A stretch of DNA of 64,000 bases from the NCBI GenBank assembly GCA_947359465.1, contig OX375879.1, positions 89,131,578-89,195,577 of the forward strand, read 5' to 3'. This stretch comes from Metellina segmentata. Taxonomy: Eukaryota > Arthropoda > Arachnida > Araneae > Tetragnathidae. This document shows, piece by piece, positions 46,573 to 57,855 of the stretch. Each line of letters opens with the position of its first letter. Position 1 is the first letter of the stretch. The position numbers were made by a program, and so were the translations under genes. Under the pieces are notes generated by a model. That model was not told the DNA's origin, made no database searches, and saw nothing but the letters and a program-made list of their open reading frames with translations.

Positions 46573-46599
46573 CCCTTGTATATCATTTACGTAGACGAT

Positions 46600-47337
46600 A
46601 AATGTTAATCAATATAAACACATTTAATGCAACGCAAACGATAATTTTATAGAAGGTTATTCACTGTAATCCAACACAGACGATATTTTTTACATACAGC
46701 TGTTCATTTAAATGTACCGCTGATTATAATTCTGCATCTGAAAATGTTTTGGTTTGTTTGGGTGGACAATAATGGACAAACTGCACGAAAGGCAAAGCAT
46801 ACAAACTAATAAAAAGTGATGATTTGATAAAAATTAATTGACCACTTGCCTCTGTGGCACCATATGAGTCCAACTGATTGCTATTGCGCTCAAAGCAATT
46901 CCAGCAAAGGAAGTCAAAACAAATAAATAAAAAAATTTGACTGGCATCGCTTGGTTCTTTTTTTAAAATCGGGATAGTTAAAGGATTAAAATCTATTGTA
47001 ATAAATCGTATGAAAAAAAAAATACATTTTTTTTATGTAAAATAAACGCAAGTTAATTGTAAATTAAGCTGTTTCGTTGTCTTGACAGACACACCACTAG
47101 GCCCACTAATTAAAATACGCAATTGTCAAAGGTCCGGCAGTTTCAGCATTCATGACGGATGCGTCGAGCCCCACGAGAAGCGATTGTGTTAGGGAACGAG
47201 AGTTAGTCATGTAGTAGTAGCTCTTTGACAAAGATCTTTTATAAAACTTCTATTTTACCACTGTACAAATTTATCATTTGCATTTTTGTAATTGGCTTCG
47301 ATTTTAAAAAATAGGAAGAAAAATAAGTTTAGTGTGG
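46600..47337. other. No supported gene
   Basis: A+T-rich spacer upstream of the transposase gene. No matching terminal repeat for that gene was found here. Confidence 0.4.
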
Positions 47338-47489
47338 GTAAGACCAGTAGCGTAGCAAGGTCAGGTGGTACCCAGTGCGGAAAATTTCTTTTGTCAAACC
47401 CCATTGAAATTATTAAAAGAAGGAAAAATAAGATTCAACTATACAAGAGTTATTTTCTGGTTTATTTCTTGGTATTGATAAATAAGCAC

Positions 47490-48960
47490 TTAAAAGACTT
47501 ATTTTCCTAACTTCGTTCCCTGCAATTTTTAAAATGACATAATCAAAATCAATTCCTTTCGCTACTTTATTTTCAATTGACAAAATAGCTAATTCAGAGA
47601 GCCAAGCTTTACTCATAATGGACCTAAGATAACATAAGATGATTAATTTTAGTTTTGAAAAACGCATCTCACATGATGCTACTGAAACACATAGTAGTAG
47701 CGCGGCAAGCGCTGGCCCACGAATAGAAGGGAAGAGTGGGGAAAGGGTGACGCTGAAAGGGGAGACGCATGAGAGATGCAAGAAAATCGGCGTAGGAGGA
47801 AGGAAGGCTTCTTTCGAAGTACCAATAATTGTGTGTATTTATCCGTTCAATAAAGTTTCATTTAAGAATGGAAATTGTTTGCTCTACTTGTAAACAAGGA
47901 TGACAATAAGTAGGACGAGATCGCTCGGAGTACTACACAAATAATGTTAACAAGATTCTTCAGGCTAAACTTAGATTTGGTAATTAATTAATTAATTAAT
48001 TTTTCAATTAACGTCGTACTAGAGCAACACAATGGGCTATTTACCACGGTTCGGGATCAATCCACTAAGACAAAGATCCGAGGACAATACCACGCAATTT
48101 TAAACCACGGTCAGATGACCGTAATTCAAAATCGCGTGGTTTCGTCATCTGACGAAAAGTTAGATTTGGTACAGAATCCGAAAGTTCATATTCAACAACA
48201 AACTCTAAAAATCTTATAGAAGATCCTTCCAGAGAATCTTCTTTTGAAACTTGGTTAGCTTGTAGATGTCTTCTTAGTAGTGAAATCTCTCTAAGGCTAT
48301 CATCTACAGAAAGTTCACAGTTTACGATTACGTTCTGTATTAACTGTGGCAGTTAGTCTTCTGAAGTTGTAATCAGTTTCTTGGGCTCGAAAACTACAAA
48401 CCGAGCTGTAATATTTTCCATGTCTTTACTGTCAGTGTCTATTTCTTGATAAAAACCTGTCAATGCACTCCAGCAATGATCTTTCGAATTCTTCATTCAA
48501 TGTAAGTGGTTCTTGAGCCTTTTCTACAGCCATCATTTTCTTCTTTCTAATGATTCTTCTTTTCACTAAAGGAATGTCCGTCTCTTCACAAGTGTTCGTT
48601 GCAAAATACAATGCTTTCTCACGATCTCATTTCTTTTGTCTTTCAAAAATATTTTCAAACTTCTCATTTTGCTAACACTTCTCAAAACGTATCCCAGCAA
48701 TCTGTAGGTATTGTGAGCGTGGTTTACTTCTTCTAAAACACTACTCCAGAAATACAAAAGACATAAGAAAGAAAAATCACATACTGCTGGCAAAAGGGTT
48801 TCTGTGGGATTACAAAGTTCTTCTACGGCATCAACAATCTTCCAGAAATCAGCTTATACAGTCTTTACAGCTTCGTAGTGAGTACTCCATCATGTGATTG
48901 ACAGTCTCTTGACTGTACCTCCAATATTAGTTACTAGCCACTGCGTGGCTAGCCAGGCGT
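47490..48960 (-). pseudogene. hAT/ZMYM1-like transposase pseudogene (C-terminal part)
   Basis: Minus strand. The terminal block (about 47700-47500) reads SCEMRFSKLKLIILCYLRSI, then LSELAILSIENKVAKGIDFDYVI, typical of the hAT dimerisation region. An upstream segment at 48793-48566 (FSFLCLLYFWSSVLEEVNHAHNTY) fits the central helical part. A SINE composite interrupts it at 48003-48175. Multiple frameshifts; inactive. Confidence 0.75.
48003..48175. repeat. Two SINE pieces in opposite orientation (foldback)
   Basis: A minus-oriented 3' piece (AATTAACGTCGTACTAGAGC ... CAGATGACC) is followed at once by a plus-oriented body piece (CGTGGTTTCGTCATCTGAC). The arms ACCACGCAATTTTAAACC and CAAAATCGCGTGGT are near-complementary. 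Confidence 0.7.
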
Positions 48961-49260
48961 TTCCCGTGCCCGTGGTGTTTGTTTGCGAAGCAAACATAAC
49001 GCCTAACACCACGGGCAACGCCGTGATATAAGGTAGTATTCTGGTGAAAAATTTTCCGCAGATTTCAAATCCGCTGAATTGTTTAATCTATCTTTAACGG
49101 TCTTGGAGATAGAAAAAAGAACTGACTTCAGTTAAAAGATTTGTCGTCTGGCTGGAAATTTATTTGTCCGCGCAAAATCAAAGCGGAAATGAAAAAAAAA
49201 AATTATCCGCGTTCTGCGGTTGAAAAAAACTTGGCATACTTCTAAACCCTGACACCCCCC
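48934..49260 (-). mobile_element. Helitron 3' fragment (23.9-kb family)
   Basis: Starts CTAG after an A, with a perfect CTAGCCAC-TGC-GTGGCTAG palindrome, then GTGTTTGTTTGCGAAGCAAAC and the family interior (TTTTCCGCAGATTTCAAATC, CTTTAACGGTC). The TCTCTACTA end is missing. Right edge approximate. Confidence 0.65.
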
Positions 49261-50643
49261 TAGTACAAACTGAAGAGAACACCTAGTACTCTCCACTACG
49301 CACCGTCGAATTCTGCGTTTCTCTGCGTTTATTGACTGAACTTATGTTTTAATACCCATTATAATGATTTATTGAAGTTACTTGTCAAATGCAGTTATCA
49401 AACTGGTTTTAAGCAGGATGTAAAAAATCATGATTTTTTAACAAAATAATCCATTAATCGGATTTATTTTATTTAAATCGGATTTTTTTTTTAAATTTAA
49501 ATCATGAATTTTTATTTAATTTCTGTGGTCCCTATACACTGTTTTTATAATAATTATATATAAATTTGTTAAATAAAAAATTGAGTTTGTGACATGACAT
49601 GCAAACCGATATTTATTTTTAAGTAAACAATCAGAATTTGCGACATGGTAAATCAATATTTGCTTACTAAAATCAGTTTCTTGCATGGTGATACAATTAA
49701 AAAATGAATTTAAAAAATAAATGCAAAAGGTAAAACATTTGCTTAACTTTAAAACACAAGTTGACATCCCTCATAGTTTTTCTTGAGTAAATTACATCAT
49801 CATGTTAACAAATTTATCAGTAAGTGTAAGGACAGACCTAAACTATTGTCTGAGAAGTAGAATAGAGAAATAATCAGACTAAAGAAATTTCGAATAATAA
49901 AACTGCCGAACAGCAATAATAAATGAATTTTCACTTAGTTTTAATTCACATTGGATCTTTCTTCCTGCTGACATTTTAATGGTTATGTGAGTGAAAATGT
50001 ACATTTCTACTCTTTAATTTCTATTGCACATCACAAGAATAAGCTACTGACAAATGCCTCAAAAAATTTTACTTCCCACTTGTGTTTTTTTTTTTGCTAA
50101 TGAAATCAGTCACCCTTTTAGTTTATAATTTTGAATCAAACTTTTGCATACTTCCTTTAAGTGTTTATATTTTGAGTGCTGTTAATCAGGAATGTTTATA
50201 CATTACTCTTCCTGGTATTTAGATTTATGATGTCATGTGTGTTTACATTACCGGTTCCAGTATATAATATATTCTAATAAGTTACAACTGGCAGTTACTA
50301 TCTTTTATAATATCTAGTAATTGACCCAGTTCCCTCTGAGCTGGGTTGTAGCCATTAGTGCTGAAATCACCATGAGAGCAGAAAGATTAAAGCATTTGAC
50401 CACTTCTGTGATTTTCCTATGGTGTATTTACTTACTTATAAAAATGTAAGATTAGTTGTGATTAAAATCATTATTTTAATCGTTGATTTAAAACTTGACA
50501 CCCTGGTTTTAAGTATAATATTTTTTTAAGTCATTCCCATTTTTTAAATAAAAAAAACACCCACATTTTTACCATTTTGACACCCCCGTATGTGATGACA
50601 CCCCGGGCGGCCCCCACCCACCTTCCTACGCCACTGGAAGACC

Positions 50644-51340
50644 ATGGATTTCTCGGCGACAGTTGAAAAGTGTAAAAAACTTGCTTCCGGAGAGGTCACG
50701 GAAGATCATAGAAGTTACATGAACTATTTAAGGACGGATGAAATGCTTCCAATTATTTGACTCTGAAGGTGGGACCTTTAATACCATGGAAAATGCACTA
50801 CTTTCAACTTTTCCGCAAGGTACTGGCTCGTCAACCAGTTTATTTTACACATCTTGTGATGTACTGGAATCCATTTTCTTTCAAAACATTTTCTATTTCT
50901 TTATAAGCGTTTGTTTCGGTTTTTGTAGTCAGCATGTCCATCATGGAAAAATTCAAATCTATGATATTCACTTATTAACATCTTCGTAGCTCCCCCTGAC
51001 CACCAATCACTCATTTTTGACGTAGCATACGTCTTACCTTTCGAAACTGGGGTACCACGCTTAATTTTCAAGCGTCACAAAAAAAGCGTAAGTGCGAAAA
51101 ATTTAATGATTTGAAATTTTCCCCAGATACATAAATGAAAAATATCGCTTTGAAATGATCATTGAACAAAGAATGTTATAAATACTCATAGATCGTGTGC
51201 TGACGTCATCGGCTGATGCAATCGCAGCGCAAAGTTGAGTCGTCACGAAATGCGCACTGCCGATCACATTTATTTAGTCTTGCACCGGCCTTTTTTGTTT
51301 CGTCTCTTTGCGCTTTAAAATAAAAATAGAAATAAAACTT
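50644..51340. other. No supported gene
   Basis: An 83-codon plus frame (50738-50989) has no motif. The sequence at 51180-51300 is less A+T-rich and could be a leader of the repeated segment that follows. Confidence 0.4.
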
Positions 51341-51503
51341 AAATATTTAATACTTGTTTAGATATCAGACTTCAAAGTGGAAATCCCGCAAAAGTTTCAA
51401 AATGTCCAAATATATGCCTTATATAAACGTCAACAGGAAGAATGATCCAGATTCTGATGCTGAGCGTCAACGGGCTCGGCGAGTTGCTGCTCACATAATT
51501 AGT
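51341..51503 (+). repeat. Direct repeat copy 1 with a short conserved-looking frame
   Basis: Similar to 53325-53500, including TTTAATACTTGTTTA, TTTCAAAAnGTCCAAATATATGC and AACAGGAAGAAnGATC. An ATG at 51402 opens MSKYMPYINVNRKND then DAERQRARRVAAHI before a stop at about 51525. It is basic, with no known domain. Confidence 0.55.
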
Positions 51504-51778
51504 CTAGCCACAGACTCCTTTGTGTGAGCTCGACGTTTGAGAACGTGACAGTTCTTTTCGTGGGAGTCACATTGCCCGTGGTGTTGGTTTCAGGGATTAA
51601 GCTACGATAGAATGCGAAAGAAATGGTAACCACTTTCGCAAAAATGCGAATAAAAAATCTTTATGAGCATAAGTTCCAAAAACGGAAGGATTTCGAGGTA
51701 GAAAATCGCTTTTCTATCAGAAGATCGGTTCTTAATCATTTGAGAAAGAATAATAAACGCCGAGAAAGCAATTGTTCT

Positions 51779-52234
51779 GTTGTTGTTGTTGTTTCTAATG
51801 CCTACACTGGCAGACCAGAGGAGTGCCAGGCCCGTAGAAGACGGCAAGAGGCGAGGGGGTGCGCCTTCCATGTTATTGAGCCCCATTGGGAGGAAGTCCG
51901 ACTTTGCTCGGCATACATGACACATCCGTTTTACAGGAAGGTCCCTTTCATACATGCATTCACTCACACATATCGTAATTTAGATACCAATCAGAGGCCG
52001 ATAACCCTCTGATCAGATACCCCCAGAGGTATTGATTTGGTATGGGAACATGGGGGACTTTGTGACCACGACCTATTTAACGTGCCCCAGTCACCATTAG
52101 TGAACACGACGGTCTTTAGCCAGGTCGAAGCGCCGATCTCACAATCATCAGAATTGCAGGCTCCGCCGAGGACAGAACCCACAACCCTTCTGATGCGAGC
52201 CCGACGCTCTAGTGACTGAGCTACCGCGGCTCTT
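51779..52234 (-). repeat. SINE family 2: tRNA head, (AAC)n tail, 11-bp target duplication
   Basis: On the minus strand the head GAGCCGCGGTAGCTCAGTCA contains a box A, and GGGTTCTGTCC is a box B. A body segment related to family 1 follows (AAAGACCGTCGTGTTC, GCACGTTAAAT), then a different 3' half ending GTGTAGGCATTAGAAACAAC with AAC repeats. GCAATTGTTCT flanks it at 51768-51778 and 52235-52245. Frames on both strands here are not genes. Confidence 0.85.
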
Positions 52235-52389
52235 GCAATTGTTCTTAATTCTGTTATTAAAAGAAATAATTCCGATTGAAATATTCCGATCGTATGTTTT
52301 ATAGCTTCGGTGTTTTTTCTGACAATTTTAATAGGGACATTTTAATGCGAATGCTTAGTGTCTATGTGTAACTTTGTGGTCTTAGCACG

Positions 52390-52608
52390 ATGGAAAAGTT
52401 TCTTGTAGCAAAACGCAAACCTGATGAAATAAGCAGCGTTAATGATTGGGACCTCGAAACAAAAAAATTGGGTTTGCCATCTAAGCAGCTAGTGAAGAAA
52501 TGGTGTTCACTGTATGGATGGTTTGAGGTAATATGGGAAGAAAAGTCACCTCTTTTTAAATGCAGGTTTTGCGAACCAGCCAAGAAAAAAAAAATCTGTC
52601 AAGGATAA
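52390..52608 (+). pseudogene. hAT/KIAA1586-like N-terminal fragment
   Basis: A 73-codon frame MEKFLVAKRKPDEISSVNDW ... LVKKWCSLYGWFEVIWEEKSPLFKCRFC. The KW-x-Y-W ... CxxC layout resembles the N-terminal BED/TTF-type finger of KIAA1586-like hAT-derived proteins. It breaks off after the first Cys pair and is surrounded by Helitron sequence. Confidence 0.55.
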
Positions 52609-53324
52609 AGATAAGCTAAGTTTAATTTTTCGATTCTTACATTCACATTTTATCAGTTATTTAGTTGAAAAAATACCGGAACGCACAGTTAAAAGGTTTC
52701 TTAAGGATTCGCTGTCAACACTGTGTAGACTTGTTTACTAGGTCTTTTTAATGCCAACATCTTTGCTTCATTTCTAAACCTTGTTATGGAATTATATGAA
52801 AAGATAATGAGAGGAAATGTTGAGGAATAAATGAGAGAAACCCAAGTAGAGTAAAATTTTCCGCAGATATCTAATCCGTTGAAATTTTCAATATATCTTT
52901 AACGATCCTATTTTTACAAAAAACTAAACAATGCCCGTCAAAATGTTCGCTGTGAAATCGTTTGAGCGGAGACTACGCATTCCCATTTAATTAAGAGCGG
53001 AAGGTGAAAAAATTTGGCATGGTTTCAAAGGCTGACGTCAATAATGACGATTGTGACGTGACGACATGGGGGGAAAATAGAATTCCATTATTTCTTCCAA
53101 TTGCAGGAGCAGGACGAAACTAAGTTCCAAAGTTGAAAAAAACTATTAAATTCATATAAAAATGTTCTAGATTAAATTTTTAAAATTCGCTTCGACTCTT
53201 AAATTGCAAAAAATTCGGACAACCTGTGTGCCAAATCCCATTACTGTATGTACCATAGATTCGTCAGGACTTTGCAGCCAAGAAAGAAACACTTCCTTTT
53301 ATAATAGTAGAGACAATAAGAGAA

Positions 53325-53500
53325 AACTAAATTTTTAATACTTGTTTATATATGGGATTTCAAAGTAAGGAAAATCGCAAAAATTTCAAAACGTCCAAAT
53401 ATATGCATACTAAACACCAGAAGAACTATAAAAAACGTTAACAGGAAGAACGATCAAGAAATGGTGAGTCCAAGACGATCCGCACATTCGATGCTGAGTG
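53325..53500 (+). repeat. Direct repeat copy 2
   Basis: Counterpart of 51341-51503, roughly three-quarters identical by eye. The MSKYMPY-type frame is broken here. Confidence 0.5.
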
Positions 53501-54494
53501 TTAGTGGAGGAAGTTCTTGAAAGAATAGATGTCGCATCTTCAAGATGAACAAATGCCTGATACGTGTGCGTCAAGTACCTCCATCGCTCACAGTTCCACT
53601 CAAATAGCACATCTGTTGACATAAACGTTTTAGAATCAAATGGTGGAACTCTGTTCGAGTCCGTGTATTGCACGAAAGGAATAAATCCATACTATTTAAA
53701 ATAGAAATCAAATTTGTTACTAACACAAAACCTAATAATTTTATTCCCTTGTCGGTTTTTCAGATGCAGAATAGACCAGAATTTCGACAGAGAAACAACT
53801 TTGGGGAAAAACAATTCTCAATCTAAAGTTCGCAAACACAAATTCATCGGAATGCGATAGCGATTGATCTACTCGTCCAGTAATAAAGTGAATCAAAGAA
53901 TATTTTATACGAAAAGTTCTGAATTAGAACAAAAATTCTTAAAATCCAACAAGTTCAACCCTAGAGGTCGATAATGAGACACAACCTTCAACAGCGAGTG
54001 CACCAATTGAGATATATGTGCGCAGCGATGAACATTTAATGTGTGAATTTAAAACAGACTTGTACTAATTTCTTTCACTTTCATTCTTTATATGACCTCA
54101 CTGACATATTCTATGCCTTAAACCTAGCGGCCGTGTCCCGAATCAGCCGTTTTCTTTAATTATTTGTTCAAATCCCAAAGCTGCAAAGTATGTTCAGCGA
54201 TTGAAACTGCATGAACACGAATCTTTTTCAAGTATTGGATGAGGAGGCTAACTTATATAAAAGAAACTTTGACGAAGCTTTTATCAAAGTTGACCATTAC
54301 ACTACCTTATTTCGTCATCAAACTTTTTTTATAAAAGATCTTTGACAAAAAACTTTTATAATGTAATATAATTTCAATATAATTTTGCTCTTATGAAGTT
54401 TATGAACTTCGAAAGCTCATTTAGATGCTGAAATCACAAATAATGAGTGAAATAATTGTTTACCATGAATATAAAGCATTTATATCTAAAAGCA
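53501..54494. other. No supported gene
   Basis: The 87-codon minus frame (53410-53673) has no recognisable domain. A+T-rich. Confidence 0.4.
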
Positions 54495-54637
54495 CATTTC
54501 GCACCCCGGCAAGAAAAGTGACACAACTCAAAATTGTAGAATTTGAGAAACACATCAACTTAAAGAATACTATAAAACTTATATTGAAACATTTATTTTT
54601 TGACCTGTGTCACTTTTTTTGCATGGGTGCAATTTAT
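54495..54637. mobile_element. MITE deletion derivative (copy 4)
   Basis: CATTTCGCACCCCGGCAAGA left end and a decayed right end (GTGTCACTTTTTTTGCATGGG) as in the 2312 MITE. It is in the reverse orientation (its left part matches the right part of the others) and lacks about 120 bp of interior. Confidence 0.8.
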
Positions 54638-54900
54638 AAAAACATGTCAGAAAATGATTTTCTTCTTAAAGCCAAGTAGTCTGAACTATCTAACATTCAA
54701 TCTTTGGAAGGTATTAAGAAAGCCAATTGATACCAGTACATTTTTTATGTAGAATCAAGTCGTTTCAAAATATTCTTAAGGAATTTTCTGAATTGTAGTC
54801 CCTACACACCACAAGAACACGAAACGCACGACAGTAATATAGAACTAAGAATGCTTATTCTGTTAACAAATAGTTTCCACCCTGTCAAATTTCTTAAACT
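54638..54900. other. Spacer
   Basis: Nothing recognised. Confidence 0.4.
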
Positions 54901-54912
54901 TATCAAAAGTAA

Positions 54913-55237
54913 TTGGTAATTTTTAGTTAACGTCGTACTAGAGCAACACAACGGGCTATTGACGACGGTCCAGGATCAATCCCTTAAGTAAAGATCCGAG
55001 GATAACACCTCGTAATTTTGAACCCCGGTCAGATGACGAGACAACACCTGAGCTGGCACCCCACTCTCCAAACTTCCACACCAACCCAACGTGAGGAGTT
55101 TCGGCCACGACAGATTTAAGGTGCACCAGCCGCCTTTACACCATACGCTTACAAACATCCATACCCGCACCCGGATTCGAATCAGGAACCTTCCGATCTA
55201 GAGGCTAACACCTTAACCACTATGCCGGTTAGTCGGC
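54913..55237 (-). repeat. Full-length young SINE (family 1, minus)
   Basis: Complete copy with a tRNA-like head at the right (CCGGATTCGAATC on the plus strand). TATCAAAAGTAA flanks it at 54901-54912 and 55238-55249, a perfect 12-bp target duplication. Confidence 0.92.
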
Positions 55238-55249
55238 TATCAAAAGTAA

Positions 55250-55589
55250 AGTTACTTACAGTGCAGAAGCCTATGACCTCTTGTACGAGAAGCGATTGAT
55301 TTTTGGATGCCCCGGCCCCATTCATAAACGTTTTAAGGAGATTTGGACCTAAAGACTAAAAATATTAGTTGGTCTCTTATTGGTAATATTTGCCTATCCC
55401 GTTGAAAAGACTTTAAACAAAAAAAAAAACAAAAAAAAATGCTCATAAAATATTAAAATGCTCTTAATTCTCAAAAAGTGGTATAAATGAGAAAAATCTG
55501 AAACACATGTCATCAACTTCGGACCTAAGCAGCCTCCAAAAGCGTATGAAGTAAGCGGAATGTTTAATGTGTAAATTAGATACCAATAA
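55250..55589. other. No supported gene
   Basis: A+T-rich spacer with A-runs at 55421-55439. Confidence 0.4.
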
Positions 55590-55750
55590 AATAATAGAAA
55601 AATAAACAAAAGGATAATAAAAATAAAGTAATAGTAATAATTAACAAAAGAATAATAAAAATAAAATAATAGTAATAATAAACTAAAGGATAATAAAAAT
55701 AAAATAATAGTAATAATAAACAAAATAATAATAAAAATAAATTAATAACA
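55590..55750. repeat. A+T-rich tandem repeat
   Basis: About four imperfect units of roughly 50 bp built from AATAATAAAAATAAAATAAT and AGTAATAATAAACAAA. Minus-strand frames (55394-55836) rich in Phe/Leu/Tyr are artefacts of this tract. Confidence 0.85.
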
Positions 55751-56074
55751 GACCTAAAAATAAAAAACAAATTCCAGAAAAATTCGATTATAATTAACGA
55801 CATTTTGCAGGAAAATTCCAGACAAATAAAACTCATTTACTGAGCACCAATTAAAAACTTTTGCATTGAAATAGTCAAACAATCATTCTTAAAAACAAAA
55901 AAAATAGTAAATACTGTTATTTTTTGTTTTATAACAATGTTTGATATTATAAATAAAAAAAGTATGAGTTAAGAAAAACCTCTGACTCGACACTTACAAT
56001 TTTGAATAGTGTCGTTCATGACTAATACCATTTTTGTACACAAACTTTTCAATATTTGGAAAAGGTTGATCGAG

Positions 56075-56330
56075 GTCCTCTAGATCGGAAGGTTCCTAAT
56101 TCGAATCCAGGTCAATGCATGGATATTTGTAAGCGTATCGTGTACCACGTTGTGTTACTCTAGTACAGGGCTCGAAATACCCAGGTGCACTGTGCACGTG
56201 AAAATAAAATTGTGCACCTAATTTTTCCCCGCTAGGCGCACCTGTGCACCTAATAAAAAAACTTAGGTGCACCTTGTGCACCTGTATTAAAAAATATATT
56301 TCGAGGCCTAGTACGACGTTAATTAAAAAT
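56075..56330 (+). repeat. SINE remnant (family 1, plus) interrupted by a MITE
   Basis: The head TCTAGATCGGAAGGTTCCTA with box B TTCGAATCC is fused by an internal deletion to the 3' tail (ACCACGTTGTGTTACTCTAGTAC). The tail is split by the insertion at 56167-56307 and continues GACGTTAATTAAAA. Confidence 0.8.
56167..56307. mobile_element. hAT-like MITE (short form) inserted in a SINE
   Basis: Ends AGGGCTCGAAATA and TATTTCGAGGC are inverted repeats (CAGGG-type hAT terminus). CTAGTAC is duplicated at 56160-56166 and 56308-56314, and the uninterrupted SINE copies elsewhere have it once. The interior is a GTGCACCTAA foldback; a deletion derivative of 3650-4214. Confidence 0.85.
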
Positions 56331-57772
56331 CTCAGTACAATAGACTACTATTCACGGTGCTGGCACTCTTCGGAGTCACCCCCACAAAAAGTCATAATTA
56401 AAAATTACAAAATTATTCAATATTTGGTTCAATCGGAACTAAAAGTGTTCTGGTGAACCTTTACAATCAAAACAGTTATTAATTATAAAAATATATAGAA
56501 AATGACATTTGTGCATCTAAGCTATTCTTTTGTCTCAGAAACTTCAACTATTCCATAAATATCATTTGAGAATTCTCTGTCTACATTTCACTTGAGAAAT
56601 TTTCCATAAGATTGGTATATCATCTTGCCGTGGGCTCAAGTTCGATTCACATCGCAGTCGAGCAACAATGTGTTGGGTCATGTAGGGTCAAGAAAATTAC
56701 TTGAAGGTGATGATTATTTTTTGTAAGTTAATTATTAATATTTTTTCAAAGTTAAAACACAGCGAAATACCTGGGTGATTCATAAAATAATGAAAAAAAA
56801 TTCAGAACAAAAACAGAATTGCCATTATGAGTTTTAACATTGGAATAGTTCAATAAAAGTAACAAGTAGCACAAAAACGCATCGAAAAAAATGAAATATA
56901 TTCACAAACCTTTTTTCCCTAAAAAGGTTTCTTAAAATATCCCTAAATTTACGCTACATCATTATTTATTCAAGAAAACAAACACAAACGATAAGTAGGC
57001 GGAGACAAATGCAAGCGATGCGATTTCTAATATTGTATAAATATCGCCAAAAGAAGTTGAAATAATGATAAATTCTATTTTATTTCATCATGATAAGTAA
57101 AATTTTGTTGAATAGTTTTTTCAATTAGAATTTTTGTATTATGTTCAACTGTTGCTGTTGTGAGTATAAGTTTTGATTTTTTTTTTAATCTACTGTGCCA
57201 CTTTGTTTACAAATTTCCCTGCTATTCTTGAATTTAGATTACACTGTGATATACCTATTGTTCTGAAAACTATCGTAGTTAAAAATGAAGGGTTTTTCAA
57301 ATAAATCGAAACGAATGAATGTTTTCTTAGTTTCGGATTGATGTAATGGTTTTATTTTTACCTTTTTCTAAATGCATATATATTGACATAAATTCATGCT
57401 TTTCCCAAAGGGTTTAACTCTAAATTATAATTTGTATTTATTAAATTGTAAGTACGTGTAAAGAATTTTTATGTTAAAGCATAGTATACTTTTTTAATTA
57501 ATTTTTCCTCATTTTGTTCGTATTATATTAATATTTTCTTATTATATATGTTACTGACATATTTCTTTTTTTAATTCACATTTACAAAACTACTTTTTTA
57601 TCTCCTTTGGTTTTTTTTTTATTTATTTAGTTAATACTGAAATCATCATTTTTGTTGAATTGATTTTAATTTTGTGAGTAAGAATAACTCTTTTTTTTTT
57701 TATTCATTTTCAATAAATTTGAATTGATCTGTGCTTATGAGAAATATATGTATGTCAACTACTCATTTTCAG
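56331..57772. other. Upstream region of the transporter gene
   Basis: A+T-rich with no repeats recognised. The promoter and any noncoding first exon of the SLC26-like gene should lie here or further upstream; no TATA box stands out. Confidence 0.4.
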
Positions 57773-57855
57773 AGAGTACTCTTAGATTACCTGCAGAAAA
57801 TATCCATTGCAAATTATGTGTGATGATCAAAATGAAGAACCATTATTAATCAATG
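57773..57855 (+). CDS. SLC26A11: Transporter exon 1 (5' leader part plus start codon)
   Basis: Follows a ACTCATTTTCAG acceptor and ends before GTACAT. ATG at 57816; an in-frame TAG at 57783 upstream shows that the frame cannot start earlier in this exon. Ends in phase 1 (AAT G), which joins the CT of the next exon as GCT (Ala). The acceptor implies a further noncoding exon upstream. Confidence 0.75.

Larger units (their letters stand above)
47346..50635 (-). mobile_element. hAT element with ends and target duplication, carrying nested insertions
   Basis: The left end AGTAGCGTAGCAAGG and right end CCTTCCTACGCCACT are inverted copies of the AGTGGCGTAG-type hAT terminus. GTAAGACC (47338-47345) and GGAAGACC (50636-50643) form an 8-bp target duplication with one change. 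Contains a ZMYM1-like transposase remnant on the minus strand, a SINE composite at 48003-48175 and a Helitron fragment at 48934. 49.3-50.5 kb is noncoding and A+T-rich. Confidence 0.75.
51504..53313 (-). mobile_element. Candidate Helitron spanning a gene fragment and a SINE
   Basis: The minus-strand 5' end TCTCTACTATTATAAAAGG is at 53313. The 3' end CTAG at 51504 is followed by family sequence (GTGACAGTTCTTTTCGTGGG as at 23.93 kb). The 52853-53313 interior matches the 23.9-kb Helitron. Between the ends are a SINE (51779) and a hAT-like N-terminal frame (52390). The base beyond CTAG is not the expected T on the element strand, so the end is tentative. Confidence 0.55.

Noticed and set aside
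55394..55836. Two hydrophobic minus-strand frames as membrane proteins
   Set aside because: They are translations of an A+T-rich tandem repeat.
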